Counted from the first letter of the stretch, positions 31,668-40,959 are shown. The stretch: 64,000 nucleotides of DNA from G020348385 sp964410125 (GCA_964410125.1 CAYPGQ010000013.1:9862-73861), one strand, 5' to 3'. Notes: a model not told the origin generated them from the letters alone. Translations and numbers: made by a program.

Positions 31668-33012
31668 TAGATTTCGCCTTAGCTGCATCATCCGGATTAT
31701 CCTTCTAGGCTTTACCATCTTTGGATTTTTCTTCATCCTACTTCAAACCTCTCTGTATGCTGCTTTATTTATCGTAGGCATACTCATCATTTATCAAACC
31801 TATGCTTTGATTCACTATGTTGAAAAAACCAATAGGGATCTGACACGTTTTTTCACCTCTATTAGATACAGCGATTTTTCCCAAACATTTAAAGACGTCG
31901 GGTTAGGACCTTCCTTTGACGGGTTGAGGAAATCTTTCACAGAGGTCATGAATGTGTTCCGGAAAACGAGAAAAGAAAAAGAAGAACATTACCAGTATCT
32001 TCAGACCATCGTCCAACATATCGGGATCGGATTGATCGCCTATCAACCCAACGGAGATGTCGAATTGATCAACACAGCCGCCAAGCGTCTTCTCGGTATC
32101 CCTGCTTTAAAAAGCATCCAGTCTCTCGAAACATTCAGCAAGCCTCTTGTAGACACGCTTTTTAAGATAAAACCCAAAGAACGTGCATTGATCAAGGTCG
32201 AAGACCAAAACGAGTTGCTTCATCTAGCCCTGTATGCCACAGAATTCAAATTGAGAGGACAAACTTTTTCTCTTGTATCCATCCAAAACATTCACAGCGA
32301 ATTGGAGGAAAGAGAGATCGCAGCCTGGCAGAAACTCATCCGGGTGATCACACATGAAATTATGAATTCCATCACTCCCATATCCTCGTTAGCCTCGACT
32401 ATCAATGAAATGCTCAAGGATAGCTATCAAATTCCCGCAGCAAAACAAAAAATCGATTCCGAGTCATTGACAGATATTCATGAAGCTGCCCAGACCATCC
32501 AAAAAAGAAGTCAAGGTTTGCTTCATTTTGTCGATGCATACAGGAACCTGACCCTGATCCAAAAACCCAGTTTTCAGTTATTTCCTGTCAAAGAACTTTT
32601 CTCACGCGTAGAAAAACTCATGCAAGCTAATATCAAAGAAAAGTCCATTCGTCTCCGGATAAACGTCGATCCTAAAACGTTAGAACTCACAGCAGATCCT
32701 GAACTCATCGAACAGGTCTTGATCAATCTTCTTCTGAACGCACTTCAAGCGATTGGAGGACAGAAAAAAGCGAAGATCGATTTGATCTCTCATCTGGATG
32801 GAAGGGGACGGATTCTCATCCAAGTCAAAGACAATGGCCCAGGAATCGTTTCAGAAAATCTCGAAAAAATCTTCATTCCGTTTTTTTCGACAAAAGACAA
32901 GGGATCCGGTATCGGTCTCAGCCTATCCAGGCAAATAATACGTCTTCATCATGGTTCCATCACGGTCCAATCCGAACCAAAAAAACAGACAATATTTACG
33001 CTAAGATTCTAA
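31657..33012 (+). CDS. NtrY-like membrane sensor histidine kinase
   Basis: 451 aa. Two adjacent N-terminal TM helices (IIRIILLGFTIFGFFFILL and AALFIVGILIIYQTYALI) with almost no periplasmic loop, so the signal is probably sensed within or near the membrane. A HAMP-like linker and PAS domain ('IVQHIGIGLIAYQPNGDVEL') precede a HisKA H-box with His233 in 'VITHEIMNSITPISSL' and a HATPase ('LLLNALQAIGGQKK', 'DNGPGI', 'GSGIGLSLS'). Co-translated with regulator 30291. An intramembrane-sensing kinase beside an export operon is the arrangement expected for detection of membrane-active compounds (family analogy, not proof). Confidence 0.92.
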   Translation: MVYNRFRLSCIIRIILLGFTIFGFFFILLQTSLYAALFIVGILIIYQTYALIHYVEKTNRDLTRFFTSIRYSDFSQTFKDVGLGPSFDGLRKSFTEVMNVFRKTRKEKEEHYQYLQTIVQHIGIGLIAYQPNGDVELINTAAKRLLGIPALKSIQSLETFSKPLVDTLFKIKPKERALIKVEDQNELLHLALYATEFKLRGQTFSLVSIQNIHSELEEREIAAWQKLIRVITHEIMNSITPISSLASTINEMLKDSYQIPAAKQKIDSESLTDIHEAAQTIQKRSQGLLHFVDAYRNLTLIQKPSFQLFPVKELFSRVEKLMQANIKEKSIRLRINVDPKTLELTADPELIEQVLINLLLNALQAIGGQKKAKIDLISHLDGRGRILIQVKDNGPGIVSENLEKIFIPFFSTKDKGSGIGLSLSRQIIRLHHGSITVQSEPKKQTIFTLRF

Positions 33013-33062
33013 CCTGAACAGTTCATAAATAGTGTCGGCATAATTTATGAATAATCCTGGTC
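33011..33062. repeat. Ends-only copy of the structured repeat; possible bidirectional terminator
   Basis: AACCTGAACAGTTCATAAAT (33011-33030) pairs imperfectly (about 14 of 19) with ATTTATGAATAATCCTGGT (33043-33061). These are the terminal sequences of the larger repeats at 27283, 52141 and 63683 without their interior. It overlaps the kinase stop codon and lies between two convergent genes. Confidence 0.5.
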
Positions 33063-33068
33063 AACCTT

Positions 33069-34466
33069 CTACATGTCCCATTCATCAGAATAGCGGGGCG
33101 TAGTGACTTTCCACCCTTTTTTCCTGCGGATCAAATCGGAAAGACTGTGAGAAGATTCTTTTTCCCCATGGACAAGAAAAAGACGGGCCGGTGGAGACCG
33201 GAAGGCATCCAGCCATCTGAAAAGGTCCTGTTGCCCTGCATGGGCAGAAAATCCCTGGATCTGCTCGATTTTCGCCCTTACAGGATAACTTTTCCCATGT
33301 ATGCGCACCTCGGGTTTTCCATCCAGAATTTGCCGGCCCAGTGTCCCACGAGCTTGATATCCTACAAAAAGAACCGTAGACTCGGGACGGGAGATGTTAT
33401 GAACAAGGTGATGTTTGATACGGCCCCCTGTGCACATTCCTGAGCCTGCCATTATGATTGTAGAACCTCTTATGGAATTGATGGATTTTGATTCGACTGT
33501 TGTTCGGGTCAGTCTCAATCCAGGGAATCCAAATGGTTCTTTCCCTTCTTTCAAGAGTTTTAAAACATCTTTATCCAAGGAGTCCTGGTATTGCACAAAA
33601 ACCTCTGTGACATCCAAGGCCATCGGGCTATCTAGGAAGGTCATCAAATACGGGATCCGGTTCTGTCTGCTCAATCGACCCAAATGGAACAACAATTCCT
33701 GGGCCCGTTCGATGGCAAAGGTCGGAATCACCACATTCCCTCCCCTTTCCACCGTTTCATTGATAATTTCACATAACAATCTATCCACATCTTCTGGCTC
33801 TTCGTGGTCGCGATTGCCGTAAGTGGTCTCCATAACTATGTAGTCCGCATGATCGAACACTGCCGGATCTTTCATCAGAGGCCGATTCCATTGACCGATA
33901 TCCCCAGAAAACAGCACGGTTTCTTGTCGCCCCTTTTCCCGTACGATCACCTCGATAATGGCTGATCCCAAGATATGTCCGGCATCATGGAAGCGCACCT
34001 CCCACTGGTCTTTGAGCGGGATGGATTTATTGTATGGGACACCCTGAGCTAAGCGCAAAGCACGCTCGGCATCCTTCACAGTGTACAGCGGAATTTCCGG
34101 ATAAGGTCCTTTTCGTCCTTCTCTTTTGTGCCGTTTTTTCTTGTAGGATGCATCTTCTTCATGGATTCGTGCTGAATCCAGCAAAACAATCGGCAGCAAA
34201 GCTTCTGACGGAGACGTGAGCAAAATCGGGCCCGAAAATCCTTCCCGGACAAATTTTGGAATAAGTCCACAGTGATCAAGATGGACATGAGTCAGTAAGA
34301 GCATATCGATAGTATCAGGATCAACAGGAAAAGGATCCCAGTTCCGCGCCAAAAATTCCCTTTCCTGATAGAGGCCACAATCCACCAGCACACGAGCCGT
34401 TTCTGTCTCGAGCAGAGAGCAAGACCCCGTTACCTGTTGGTTGGCACCGAGGAATTTTATTTTCAT
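33069..34466 (-). CDS. MBL-fold/beta-CASP RNA metallohydrolase
   Basis: 465 aa. Zinc-binding 'THVHLDHCG' (motif 2), 'HDAGHILGSAIIEV' (motif 3), 'LFSGDIGQWNRPLM' (motif 4), then a beta-CASP insertion ('VIPTFAIERAQELLFHL', 'MTFLDSPMALDVTEVF', 'IIMAGSGMCTGGRIKHHL') and C-terminal 'IQGFSAHAGQQDLFRWL' with the KH-like Zn motifs. This is the CPSF-73/Ysh1-like family of endo- or exoribonucleases involved in RNA processing and turnover. Its start abuts the stop of the upstream permease gene 34467, so they are coupled, an odd pairing of an RNase with a transporter. Confidence 0.9.
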   Translation of the reverse strand: MKIKFLGANQQVTGSCSLLETETARVLVDCGLYQEREFLARNWDPFPVDPDTIDMLLLTHVHLDHCGLIPKFVREGFSGPILLTSPSEALLPIVLLDSARIHEEDASYKKKRHKREGRKGPYPEIPLYTVKDAERALRLAQGVPYNKSIPLKDQWEVRFHDAGHILGSAIIEVIVREKGRQETVLFSGDIGQWNRPLMKDPAVFDHADYIVMETTYGNRDHEEPEDVDRLLCEIINETVERGGNVVIPTFAIERAQELLFHLGRLSRQNRIPYLMTFLDSPMALDVTEVFVQYQDSLDKDVLKLLKEGKEPFGFPGLRLTRTTVESKSINSIRGSTIIMAGSGMCTGGRIKHHLVHNISRPESTVLFVGYQARGTLGRQILDGKPEVRIHGKSYPVRAKIEQIQGFSAHAGQQDLFRWLDAFRSPPARLFLVHGEKESSHSLSDLIRRKKGWKVTTPRYSDEWDM

Positions 34467-34961
34467 CTACTTGACACCTGAGAAAGTGAGTTGAGCGATA
34501 AAGCCAGCAATCGGTGGAAAGAAAAAAGTGCAAGCCAAACGGATAAGGGTAAATTTCCAACCCAAGATCCCGATCTCCATCGGCAATCTTGACACTGCCC
34601 AAAGCGACCAGGCCGTCAAGAAGGCCACCAAAGTTCCCACTCCTGCTCCCGCTTTGAGTAGTCCGGCAACGACAGGCAAACTGACATACGGGCCTCCAGG
34701 CGTCAACCCGCCAGCAATTGTCCCGATGAGGATTCCTTTTAGACCCGACTCCTCCCCTATCCACTTCGATAGCAACTCTTGCGGCAAAAGAACTTGAATC
34801 ATCCCGGCCACGATAAAAGCGAACAGCAAAAGAGGAAGAATCTCCACTATCATCTTCAAGCCAGAATTTAATCCTTGGATGTGTTGCCCTTCTCCTCTTG
34901 AATAACCGATCGCCAGAAGAACAGTGGCCAATATAGCCATAATGATGGTTGGTATCAGCAT
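34467..34961 (-). CDS. Half-size ArsP/DUF318-family permease
   Basis: 164 aa from the ATG at 34961 (AGGAG upstream, TTGGA closer); a GTG at 34988 would add nine residues with a poor ribosome site. Four to five TMs: 'LIPTIIMAILATVLLAIGYS', 'ILPLLLFAFIVAGMIQVLL', 'ILIGTIAGGLTPGGPYVSLP' and 'LIRLACTFFFPPIAGFIAQL'. The 'GGLTPGGPYVSLPV' loop is typical of the ArsP_1 predicted permeases, normally twice as long, so it may work as a dimer. Coupled to the beta-CASP nuclease; substrate unknown. Confidence 0.7.
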   Translation of the reverse strand: MLIPTIIMAILATVLLAIGYSRGEGQHIQGLNSGLKMIVEILPLLLFAFIVAGMIQVLLPQELLSKWIGEESGLKGILIGTIAGGLTPGGPYVSLPVVAGLLKAGAGVGTLVAFLTAWSLWAVSRLPMEIGILGWKFTLIRLACTFFFPPIAGFIAQLTFSGVK

Positions 34962-34999
34962 ATTCCAATTTCTCCTTTTTTTTGTCACTTCTTAACTCG

Positions 35000-35464
35000 T
35001 CAATGACTTGTCCTGGACCTAATCCATTCCTCCCAGTTGATGTATCGTGGAAAATACATCACAAAAAGAACGAAGGACATAATCATTAAAACATAAAAAT
35101 CTTGAGCGTTACCGCTTAAAAAGAATAGCACCAATCCCAAAATTACTGGCACTTCGCAGAGAGTCGCACTTATCATCGACATCCTTTGAAGATGATTGAT
35201 AAGGATTCTGGCTTCAACCGTCTTTATGCTTTTCGTTGCAGTCTCCCTAATGAATTTTATCAGGAAAATCTGTACCAACCCCAAGGCATAAATAGCATAC
35301 CGAAGCCAGGGGAAGTCGATTTTTTCCATCATTCCGTGGAAGTCTGGGATACGAACTTTGAGAACTTCGAATACGACAAGATATATGACGAGTGAAAGCA
35401 TAAAAGCGATATAAAGAATAGCGGATGTTTTGTAAGCTTTTTTCAAATCCTGAGTGTAATCCAT
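35000..35464 (-). CDS. Hypothetical four-TM membrane protein
   Basis: 154 aa, not recognised. Two N-terminal TMs (SAILYIAFMLSLVIYLVVF; YAIYALGLVQIFLIKFI), a polar stretch (RETATKSIKTVEARILINHL), two further TMs (CEVPVILGLVLFFLSG; YVLMIMSFVLFVMYFP) and a Trp-rich end (YINWEEWIRSR). The layout of two hairpins separated by a charged helix is rather like a small channel or subunit. It precedes the ArsP-like permease by 38 nt on the same strand, likely in one transcript. Confidence 0.72.
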   Translation of the reverse strand: MDYTQDLKKAYKTSAILYIAFMLSLVIYLVVFEVLKVRIPDFHGMMEKIDFPWLRYAIYALGLVQIFLIKFIRETATKSIKTVEARILINHLQRMSMISATLCEVPVILGLVLFFLSGNAQDFYVLMIMSFVLFVMYFPRYINWEEWIRSRTSH

Positions 35465-35572
35465 GTTTTTCTACAAAGAATTCTTTTGCAGTATATGACA
35501 TTCTTTTACGTCTGACAAATTTAATGTCGCTGTGGGCATACCTATAAGAATGATTATTTCCCAGAAATATGT

Positions 35573-35725
35573 ATGCTGGCCCGCCCCACTCTACAATTGC
35601 CGTACTGGCTAGGAAGTGGCCCATGGAAAGAAAAGTGTTTCCCCGCAGAATACCAAAAAGTCGGCCATATGGATAAAGAGGTCATCGATGATATCGTTAA
35701 CTGGATACAAAAAGTTAAAAAATAG
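35573..35725 (+). pseudogene. Possible remnant of an alpha/beta-hydrolase C-terminus
   Basis: A 50-codon open frame (MLARPTLQLPYWLGSGPWKE ... ) whose last 20 residues, GHMDKEVIDDIVNWIQKVKK, look like the catalytic-His end of a hydrolase or peptidase. It has no convincing ribosome site, no N-terminal domain and sits alone on the plus strand, ending 3 nt before the opposing ATPase stop. The resemblance is weak, so treat as tentative. Confidence 0.25.
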
Positions 35726-35728
35726 CGC

Positions 35729-36400
35729 TTAAGCTCCGTTGTTTTCTATCGAACCATCTTTTAATTTCACTACCCGTTGCGCCCGGCCTGAGATATTGGG
35801 ATTGTGGGTAATCACGACTATGGTATGCCCTTGATACCAGAGATCTTGAAATATTGCCAGGATTTCGTCGCCGGATTGTGTGTCTAGGTTTCCGGTGGGT
35901 TCATCCGCCAGTATCAGGCTCGGATTATTTGCCAGGGATCTCGCAATAGCTACCCTCTGCATCTCGCCGCCGGATAATTCATTCGGTTTGTGACGAGCCC
36001 TTTTTGCCAGTCCGACTTTATCCAGCAATTTCATGGTCCGTTCTTTCCGGGTTTTTGTCTTCACTCCCATGAACAACATCGGCAATTCTACATTTTCAAA
36101 AGCGGTGGCATAAGGAAGAAGGTTGAAATTTTGGAAGACAAATCCGATCCGTTCATTCCGGATTTCGGCCAACTTATTATGATTAAAACTCTCGACATTT
36201 ATATCTTCGAAGTAGTATTCGCCCGAAGAAGGAGTATCCAGGCATCCCATAATATTCATCAGCGTGGATTTTCCTGAGCCAGAAGGACCTATCAATCCTA
36301 TAAACTCATTTTTCTTGATTTCCAGATCGATCCATTTCAATGCCTCGACCTTGACTTCCCCTGTTCCGTATACCTTGCTGATCTCGTTCAATCTGATCAT
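35729..36400 (-). CDS. ABC transporter ATP-binding protein (MacB/LolD type)
   Basis: 223 aa from the ATG at 36400, because GAGGAG lies 6 nt before it; the in-frame ATG at 36421 overlaps the permease and lacks a site. Walker A 'GPSGSGKST', Q-loop 'RIGFVFQNFNLLPYA', signature 'LSGGEMQRVAIARS', Walker B 'LILADEPTGN', H-loop 'IVVITHNP'. Last gene of a complete exporter operon with two permeases and a fusion protein; the permeases here are of normal 410-aa length, unlike those on the left. Confidence 0.94.
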   Translation of the reverse strand: MIRLNEISKVYGTGEVKVEALKWIDLEIKKNEFIGLIGPSGSGKSTLMNIMGCLDTPSSGEYYFEDINVESFNHNKLAEIRNERIGFVFQNFNLLPYATAFENVELPMLFMGVKTKTRKERTMKLLDKVGLAKRARHKPNELSGGEMQRVAIARSLANNPSLILADEPTGNLDTQSGDEILAIFQDLWYQGHTIVVITHNPNISGRAQRVVKLKDGSIENNGA

Positions 36401-36413
36401 CCCATTCTCCTCA

Positions 36414-37661
36414 TCATTCATACCTGAGGGCCTCTACGGGCCTCAAAGACGCCGCCTTTCTTGCAGGGAATAGGCCGGCGAGAAATCCGATAACGCCCAG
36501 GATCATGGCAGTCAAAAACATGATATCCGCTGAAATGACGGGGTGAGCCATAAGATCTGCCACATCGCCTTCCAGAGGAAGGGCTTTGAACAGACCGACG
36601 GTCAGAAACGAAAGAAGGATTCCAACCGCACCCCCGATAAGGGCTATCATCAATGCTTCCGAGACAAATTGAAAAAGCACATACCTTTTTTTGGCTCCTA
36701 AGGCCATTTTGATTCCGATCTCCTTGGTTCTTTTCTTTGCCGAGACATACATGATGTTGGTCACACCCACTCCGGCAACGATCAGGGTTAAACCCCCGAT
36801 TATGCCCATAAAAATTTGGATTCCAAGAAAAATCTTATCGAACAGTTCTTCATCCTCGATCGTGTCCCAAGTTCTTAAAGCCTGGGAATCCTTGGGATCG
36901 AATTTGTGTTTTGCCGCAAGGGCCTTGTACACAGCATCTTTTATGGCAGAAGTTCGGGCGATGTCCTCGGGCATATAAATAAACCGTTGAATGTACTCAT
37001 CTCCATATATGGTTTGGTATGTGGAATAAGGAATGGCCGCCTTATCCACATCCGGACCGTTATACATGCTGTTCTGAATCTTATCCTGCATAACGCCGAT
37101 AACAAGAAACGGGATGGCGTTGATCATGATGGTTTTCCCGACAGGTTTTTCGTTTTCGAAAAGCCTCCTGGCTATTTCTGTCCCAAGAAAGACCACTCTC
37201 CGTTTGTTTTGAAGATCGACAGGGTTAATGAAGCGACTCCCCCTTTGGGGATAGTATGTTCTCATCTCCTCAAAAGAGGGAGAGACTCCGATAACTCTTT
37301 CCGTGAAAGACTTGCGTCCAAGAGTTAGAGTGTTGGCATAACGGTCGCCTTCGGGGCTGATGTATTTTATCCCTGGCACTTTGTTTTTGAGGAGCTCCAC
37401 GTCCTCCTTGCGCAGAAGAATTTGTCGGCCCTTTCCCAATCCTTTATAAGGAATGGATGTCTGGCCACCGGAAACGATGACAATGCCTGTTCCCAATCCC
37501 TGGTTTGCGATTTTCATCTGCCTGTTTAGACCTTCTCCGAACGCCAAAAGAATTACGATGGAAAAAGTTCCCCATGCAAGGGCAAAAATGGTCAAGCTGA
37601 TCCTTTTTCTCTGTCTCCGGAGCTCTCTGTAAAACATTCGGAGCAAGTAAAGCGTTTTCAT
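36414..37661 (-). CDS. MacB-like ABC transporter permease (415 aa)
   Basis: TM1 (ISLTIFALAWGTFSIVILLA, about 20-42), a periplasmic core (motifs 'YISPEGDRYANTLTLG', 'GKTIMINAIPFLVIGVMQDK') and one C-terminal FtsX block of three TMs with 'KKRTKEIGIKMALGAKKRYV' and tail RPVEALRYE. Standard single-core size, so it would pair with the second permease 37671-38903 as a heterodimer. It lies 9 nt after that gene's stop. The substrate is unknown; MacAB relatives export macrolides, peptides or lipoprotein-like molecules. Confidence 0.92.
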   Translation of the reverse strand: MKTLYLLRMFYRELRRQRKRISLTIFALAWGTFSIVILLAFGEGLNRQMKIANQGLGTGIVIVSGGQTSIPYKGLGKGRQILLRKEDVELLKNKVPGIKYISPEGDRYANTLTLGRKSFTERVIGVSPSFEEMRTYYPQRGSRFINPVDLQNKRRVVFLGTEIARRLFENEKPVGKTIMINAIPFLVIGVMQDKIQNSMYNGPDVDKAAIPYSTYQTIYGDEYIQRFIYMPEDIARTSAIKDAVYKALAAKHKFDPKDSQALRTWDTIEDEELFDKIFLGIQIFMGIIGGLTLIVAGVGVTNIMYVSAKKRTKEIGIKMALGAKKRYVLFQFVSEALMIALIGGAVGILLSFLTVGLFKALPLEGDVADLMAHPVISADIMFLTAMILGVIGFLAGLFPARKAASLRPVEALRYE

Positions 37662-37670
37662 GTTTTTTTT

Positions 37671-38903
37671 CTAAGACCTCAATGCTTCAACAGGGTCGAG
37701 GTTTGATGCGCGCCGCGCAGGAGCGAACCCGGAAATGAATCCGATCAATCCCAAAAGCGTCACTGTGACTACAGCAACCTCCAATGAAAATGTGGGCTTC
37801 CCGATTTCCTCTTCGATACCAGTGGTGGGAAAAACGCTGATAATCCCATAGGAGATGGCTAGGCCGATTGCTCCTCCTATGAGCGTGATCAGAAGCGTTT
37901 CGAACAAAAACTGGGAGAGGACAAATCTCTTTTTGGCTCCGACTGCCATTTTGAGGCCGACTTCTCTCGTTCTTTCCTCGACAACGACGTTCATGATATT
38001 GGAAACCCCGATTCCTCCTACGATAAGGGTAAAAGCACCAACAATCCCTAAAAATATATTAAATCCCAACTGGAATGCTGTGAAAAGCTTTTCTCCTTCG
38101 CTCATGTCCCAAACCCCGATGGCCTCTTCGTCGTCTGGATGAAACCGATATTTTTTTGCGAGGACACCGAGGATATTTTTCTGCAATATCTCGTTCTGCC
38201 GGGGATCTTTACCCCGAATGACCATGTTGTTGACATATTTATGCCCAAATAACGCAGCAAAAGTCGTAGCAGGGATAAATGCAGCCGTTTCGTCTCGACT
38301 TCCATAACTTGAATTCTGTGTTTTTCCGATCAATACTCCAATGACTTGAAAAGGGACCGAATTCAACATGACCAAGCGCCCCACGGCCGGTTCATCCCCA
38401 AAGAGTTCCTGTTTAACCGTCGATCCTAGGAAAATTGATCGTTTTTTATGTTCGATGTCTATCGGGTCGAGAAACCGTCCTCCCCTTTCCGGTATAGTAT
38501 TCCTCATTTCCCCATAAACAGGATACACTCCTCGCAGATACACGGAATAGGTATTTTTTTCGCTCTTCAACTGCACACTTCCTCGTGCATATTCAGGGCT
38601 AATGTGTTTGATCTGGGAAATTTCCCTTTTGAGGAGAAAAGCATCGTCTTCACGAAAACGCATGCTTCTTCCTTTGTTGAGACCCTCGAAGGGCATGCTC
38701 GTCCTTCCCGGCCAGAGGATGATCAATCCCTCTCCCATGCCATGAAAACTTTTTTTCATCTGTCTTCCAAGTCCTACACCAAACCCCAACAGAAGGACGA
38801 CAGAAATGGTTCCCCATGTGATCCCGAAAATGGTCAAAAAGGTTCTCAATTTTTGGGATCGGATATCCCGGAAAAATTGAGATATGAACATCAAGGATTT
38901 CAT
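37671..38903 (-). CDS. MacB-like ABC transporter permease (410 aa)
   Basis: Partner of 36414: TM1 (FLTIFGITWGTISVVLLLGF), a periplasmic core ('HISPEYARGSVQLKSE', 'VGRLVMLNSVPFQVIGVLIG') and an FtsX block with 'EERTREVGLKMAVGAKKRFV' and three C-terminal TMs, ending LDPVEALRS. The start overlaps the fusion-protein stop by 4 nt (ATGA). Two non-identical half-size permeases in one operon suggest a heterodimeric transporter. Confidence 0.92.
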   Translation of the reverse strand: MKSLMFISQFFRDIRSQKLRTFLTIFGITWGTISVVLLLGFGVGLGRQMKKSFHGMGEGLIILWPGRTSMPFEGLNKGRSMRFREDDAFLLKREISQIKHISPEYARGSVQLKSEKNTYSVYLRGVYPVYGEMRNTIPERGGRFLDPIDIEHKKRSIFLGSTVKQELFGDEPAVGRLVMLNSVPFQVIGVLIGKTQNSSYGSRDETAAFIPATTFAALFGHKYVNNMVIRGKDPRQNEILQKNILGVLAKKYRFHPDDEEAIGVWDMSEGEKLFTAFQLGFNIFLGIVGAFTLIVGGIGVSNIMNVVVEERTREVGLKMAVGAKKRFVLSQFLFETLLITLIGGAIGLAISYGIISVFPTTGIEEEIGKPTFSLEVAVVTVTLLGLIGFISGFAPARRASNLDPVEALRS

Positions 38904-39991
38904 TTGATTTCCTTGGGAGGATTTTCCACGACTTCGTCCCCTTGGCTTAACCCTTCGAGAATTTCCACATTTATGCCGTCACTCAAACCGGTTTTTATTT
39001 CCTTTTTTTCGATCTCACCGGCTGCATTCTGCACCTCGACATACGTGTGATTCTCCTCAAACACCACCAATCTCTCTGGAATAAATAAAGAATCCGCTGC
39101 TTTGTTGATTAAAAGTTCAGCATTGGCAGAATACCCTGCCCTTATGACCTTATTTCCCTTTTTCGTGATTTCGATCTCTACATCAAATAGAGTGGCATTT
39201 TCCTGCTTTTTTGCCTTTGGAGAAATCCTGGACAGCATTCCCCAAATATCCTCGTCAGGAATAGCCCCAATTTTCAACTCTGCTTCCATACCCTGTTCGA
39301 GTTTTCCCACGTCGATCTCATCCACTGTGCCTTTGAAGATAAGACTATCCATATCTGCCAACAGGAGCAATTCGGTTCCCGCTTGGTAGGAAGTCAACGG
39401 AACGACGGGATCTCCTTCATTGACTCTTCTTTCCAGAACAGTCCCGGCTACCGGCGACTTGATGACCGTATCCACTTGACGATCCGCCACTTTCGTGCTT
39501 CCTAGATCGATCAAAGCCAATCTTTCCTGAGCCATGTTTAGCCTCAGTTTGGACAGGGTGTATTCGTTTTCTGCTATGTCAAAATCCCTTTGAGAGATCA
39601 ACTGTGATTCTAGGAGTGTTTTCATGCGATCATACTCGTTTTTCGCATTTTCGAAATTGGCCAAAGCGATTTCAGAGTTCCTTTTGGCTTCGGCATATTC
39701 GAGAGGCGTGGGATCGGGTTTGATATCCATCAGAGGCTGACCTGCTTTGACAATATTCCCGACTTCGACAAAAACGTTTTTGACGATCCCGGAAATCTTG
39801 GATTTCACGGCAATTTCCTTTTTAGGCTCGATCCTCCCTATAGCCAGAGCTTTCTCGACAATATCTCCCCGTTCGACCTGTATTAATCGGATGCCATTTT
39901 CTTCACCATTGTTTTTGGTCTTGGCTGCAATAAACACAGCAATGGATATGACGGCGAGGATTATCACCACTATCAGAATCTTCTTAAACAT
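38900..39991 (-). CDS. HlyD/MacA-like membrane-fusion protein
   Basis: 363 aa: an N-terminal TM (KILIVVIILAVISIAVFIAA), lipoyl halves ('IAVKSKISGIVKNVFVEVGN' and 'DTVIKSPVAGTVLERRVNEG'), a short coiled coil between (about 100-165), beta-barrel and membrane-proximal domains. First gene of the operon, followed by two permeases and the ATPase, making a full tripartite-type exporter without its outer-membrane channel. The 359-nt upstream gap (39992-40350) contains no sigma-54 element or TGTYC dyads that I can find, so this exporter is outside the regulon described on the left. Confidence 0.92.
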   Translation of the reverse strand: MFKKILIVVIILAVISIAVFIAAKTKNNGEENGIRLIQVERGDIVEKALAIGRIEPKKEIAVKSKISGIVKNVFVEVGNIVKAGQPLMDIKPDPTPLEYAEAKRNSEIALANFENAKNEYDRMKTLLESQLISQRDFDIAENEYTLSKLRLNMAQERLALIDLGSTKVADRQVDTVIKSPVAGTVLERRVNEGDPVVPLTSYQAGTELLLLADMDSLIFKGTVDEIDVGKLEQGMEAELKIGAIPDEDIWGMLSRISPKAKKQENATLFDVEIEITKKGNKVIRAGYSANAELLINKAADSLFIPERLVVFEENHTYVEVQNAAGEIEKKEIKTGLSDGINVEILEGLSQGDEVVENPPKEIK

Positions 39992-40306
39992 AGAGGCCTC
40001 CTCTATTGTATTCTCTCAATGATATACGCACAGGAGCAGGAAAAAGTTCCCACATCTGGTTTTCCCAAATGCCATGAAGATTGCATCTTTCTATGGCAAT
40101 CAGATCATGACCATGATCGAAAGCCACGACAAACTTTACCCGAGGAACAATTAATCTCGGTTCCAATATCCGACTTCAATATTCACTTCGAATGGTTCCC
40201 CTTTTTTTACTTTTACCGGTGCTTCGATGATAGGGGTGTGTTTCTTTTCCAGATTGATTCCTCATTGATATTACTAGTGATATGAAATTTATGGCAAGAT
40301 TCAACT

Positions 40307-40338
40307 ACCGAAATATCATGATTCTTCGGTATTTCGGT
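40307..40338. repeat. Inverted repeat between the zinc-finger gene and the export operon
   Basis: ACCGAAATA (40307-40315) and TATTTCGGT (40330-40338): a perfect 9-bp stem with a 14-nt loop, 12 nt after the zinc-finger stop. No U-run follows on the minus strand, so it is a weak terminator candidate or an operator. The rest of 39992-40350 shows nothing else I can name. Confidence 0.35.
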
Positions 40339-40350
40339 AAGGAATAAAGA

Positions 40351-40527
40351 TTATTTTTTTGTTTCTGTCTCTCTTTTTTCGTCTTTTTTTTCTTTTTTCC
40401 AATAGTCCATACAGTCTACGCTGCAAAAATGGAGGACGTATTCCTCCCCTTCTGCATGCACGGCTGTGGCCTTCGGAATCATCTTCTTGCACACATGACA
40501 CGCAATTTTTTCTTCATTCTCGCTCAT
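40351..40527 (-). CDS. Small TRASH/MYM-like zinc-finger protein
   Basis: 58 aa from the ATG at 40527 (AGGA upstream); the same frame stays open to 40758 but the extension is not protein-like. Begins MSENEEKIACHVCKK and contains CHVC, then 'YVLHFCSVDCMDYWKKE', a treble-clef pattern with four Cys (C-x2-C ... FC-x3-C) as in TRASH or MYM-type fingers that bind Zn or sense heavy metals. The tail is strongly charged (KDEKRETETKK). A monocistronic small gene; role unknown. Confidence 0.7.
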   Translation of the reverse strand: MSENEEKIACHVCKKMIPKATAVHAEGEEYVLHFCSVDCMDYWKKEKKDEKRETETKK

Positions 40528-40639
40528 TGTAAATCCTTTCCTCTTCATTATAGCAAAAAATCTCGGTTCTCTTCCATATTGTTTAGGTAAGTTATAATAG
40601 AAAAAAACCTCAGGCATGTCCACAGCGCCATTGAGGATC

Positions 40640-40694
40640 CAGCCTTCCCGATTCGTTCTTCGAGGGTAACAATATGGCGATAGCCCCATATTGT
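40640..40694. repeat. Palindromic REP/MITE-like element
   Basis: ACAATATGG (40669-40677) pairs with CCATATTGT (40686-40694). The preceding 30 bp (AGCCTTCC, TTCGAGGGTAACAATATGG) is shared with the element at 53915-54058. The gap 40528-40959 has no gene that I can support. Confidence 0.5.
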
Positions 40695-40959
40695 CGGCGA
40701 TGTTGTATTGAGCACGACTTTGCCAAAAGATAAGAGTTCCGCACAAGCACGGGAACAAAGGATAGAGTTGTAGAGTTCAGGAGTTAACGAGCGCAGTTCA
40801 TAGCCGCCGAGAAGGGCGATGAGGGAATGGCGTTAAAGATCGTCACTAGAGCAAAGGACATGCCTGAGGCAAAAAAAAACGTTGGAAGTAATACCCACAC
40901 AAAATGGAAGAGAACCAAAACCTCTAAATCCATAAAGATTTTAAAACCGTCAGGCTAGT

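Noticed and set aside
39992..40350. Search for sigma-54 promoter and TGTYC dyads ahead of the 39991 export operon
   Set aside because: No GG-N10-GC element or paired dyads were found, so this exporter is not placed in the regulon.
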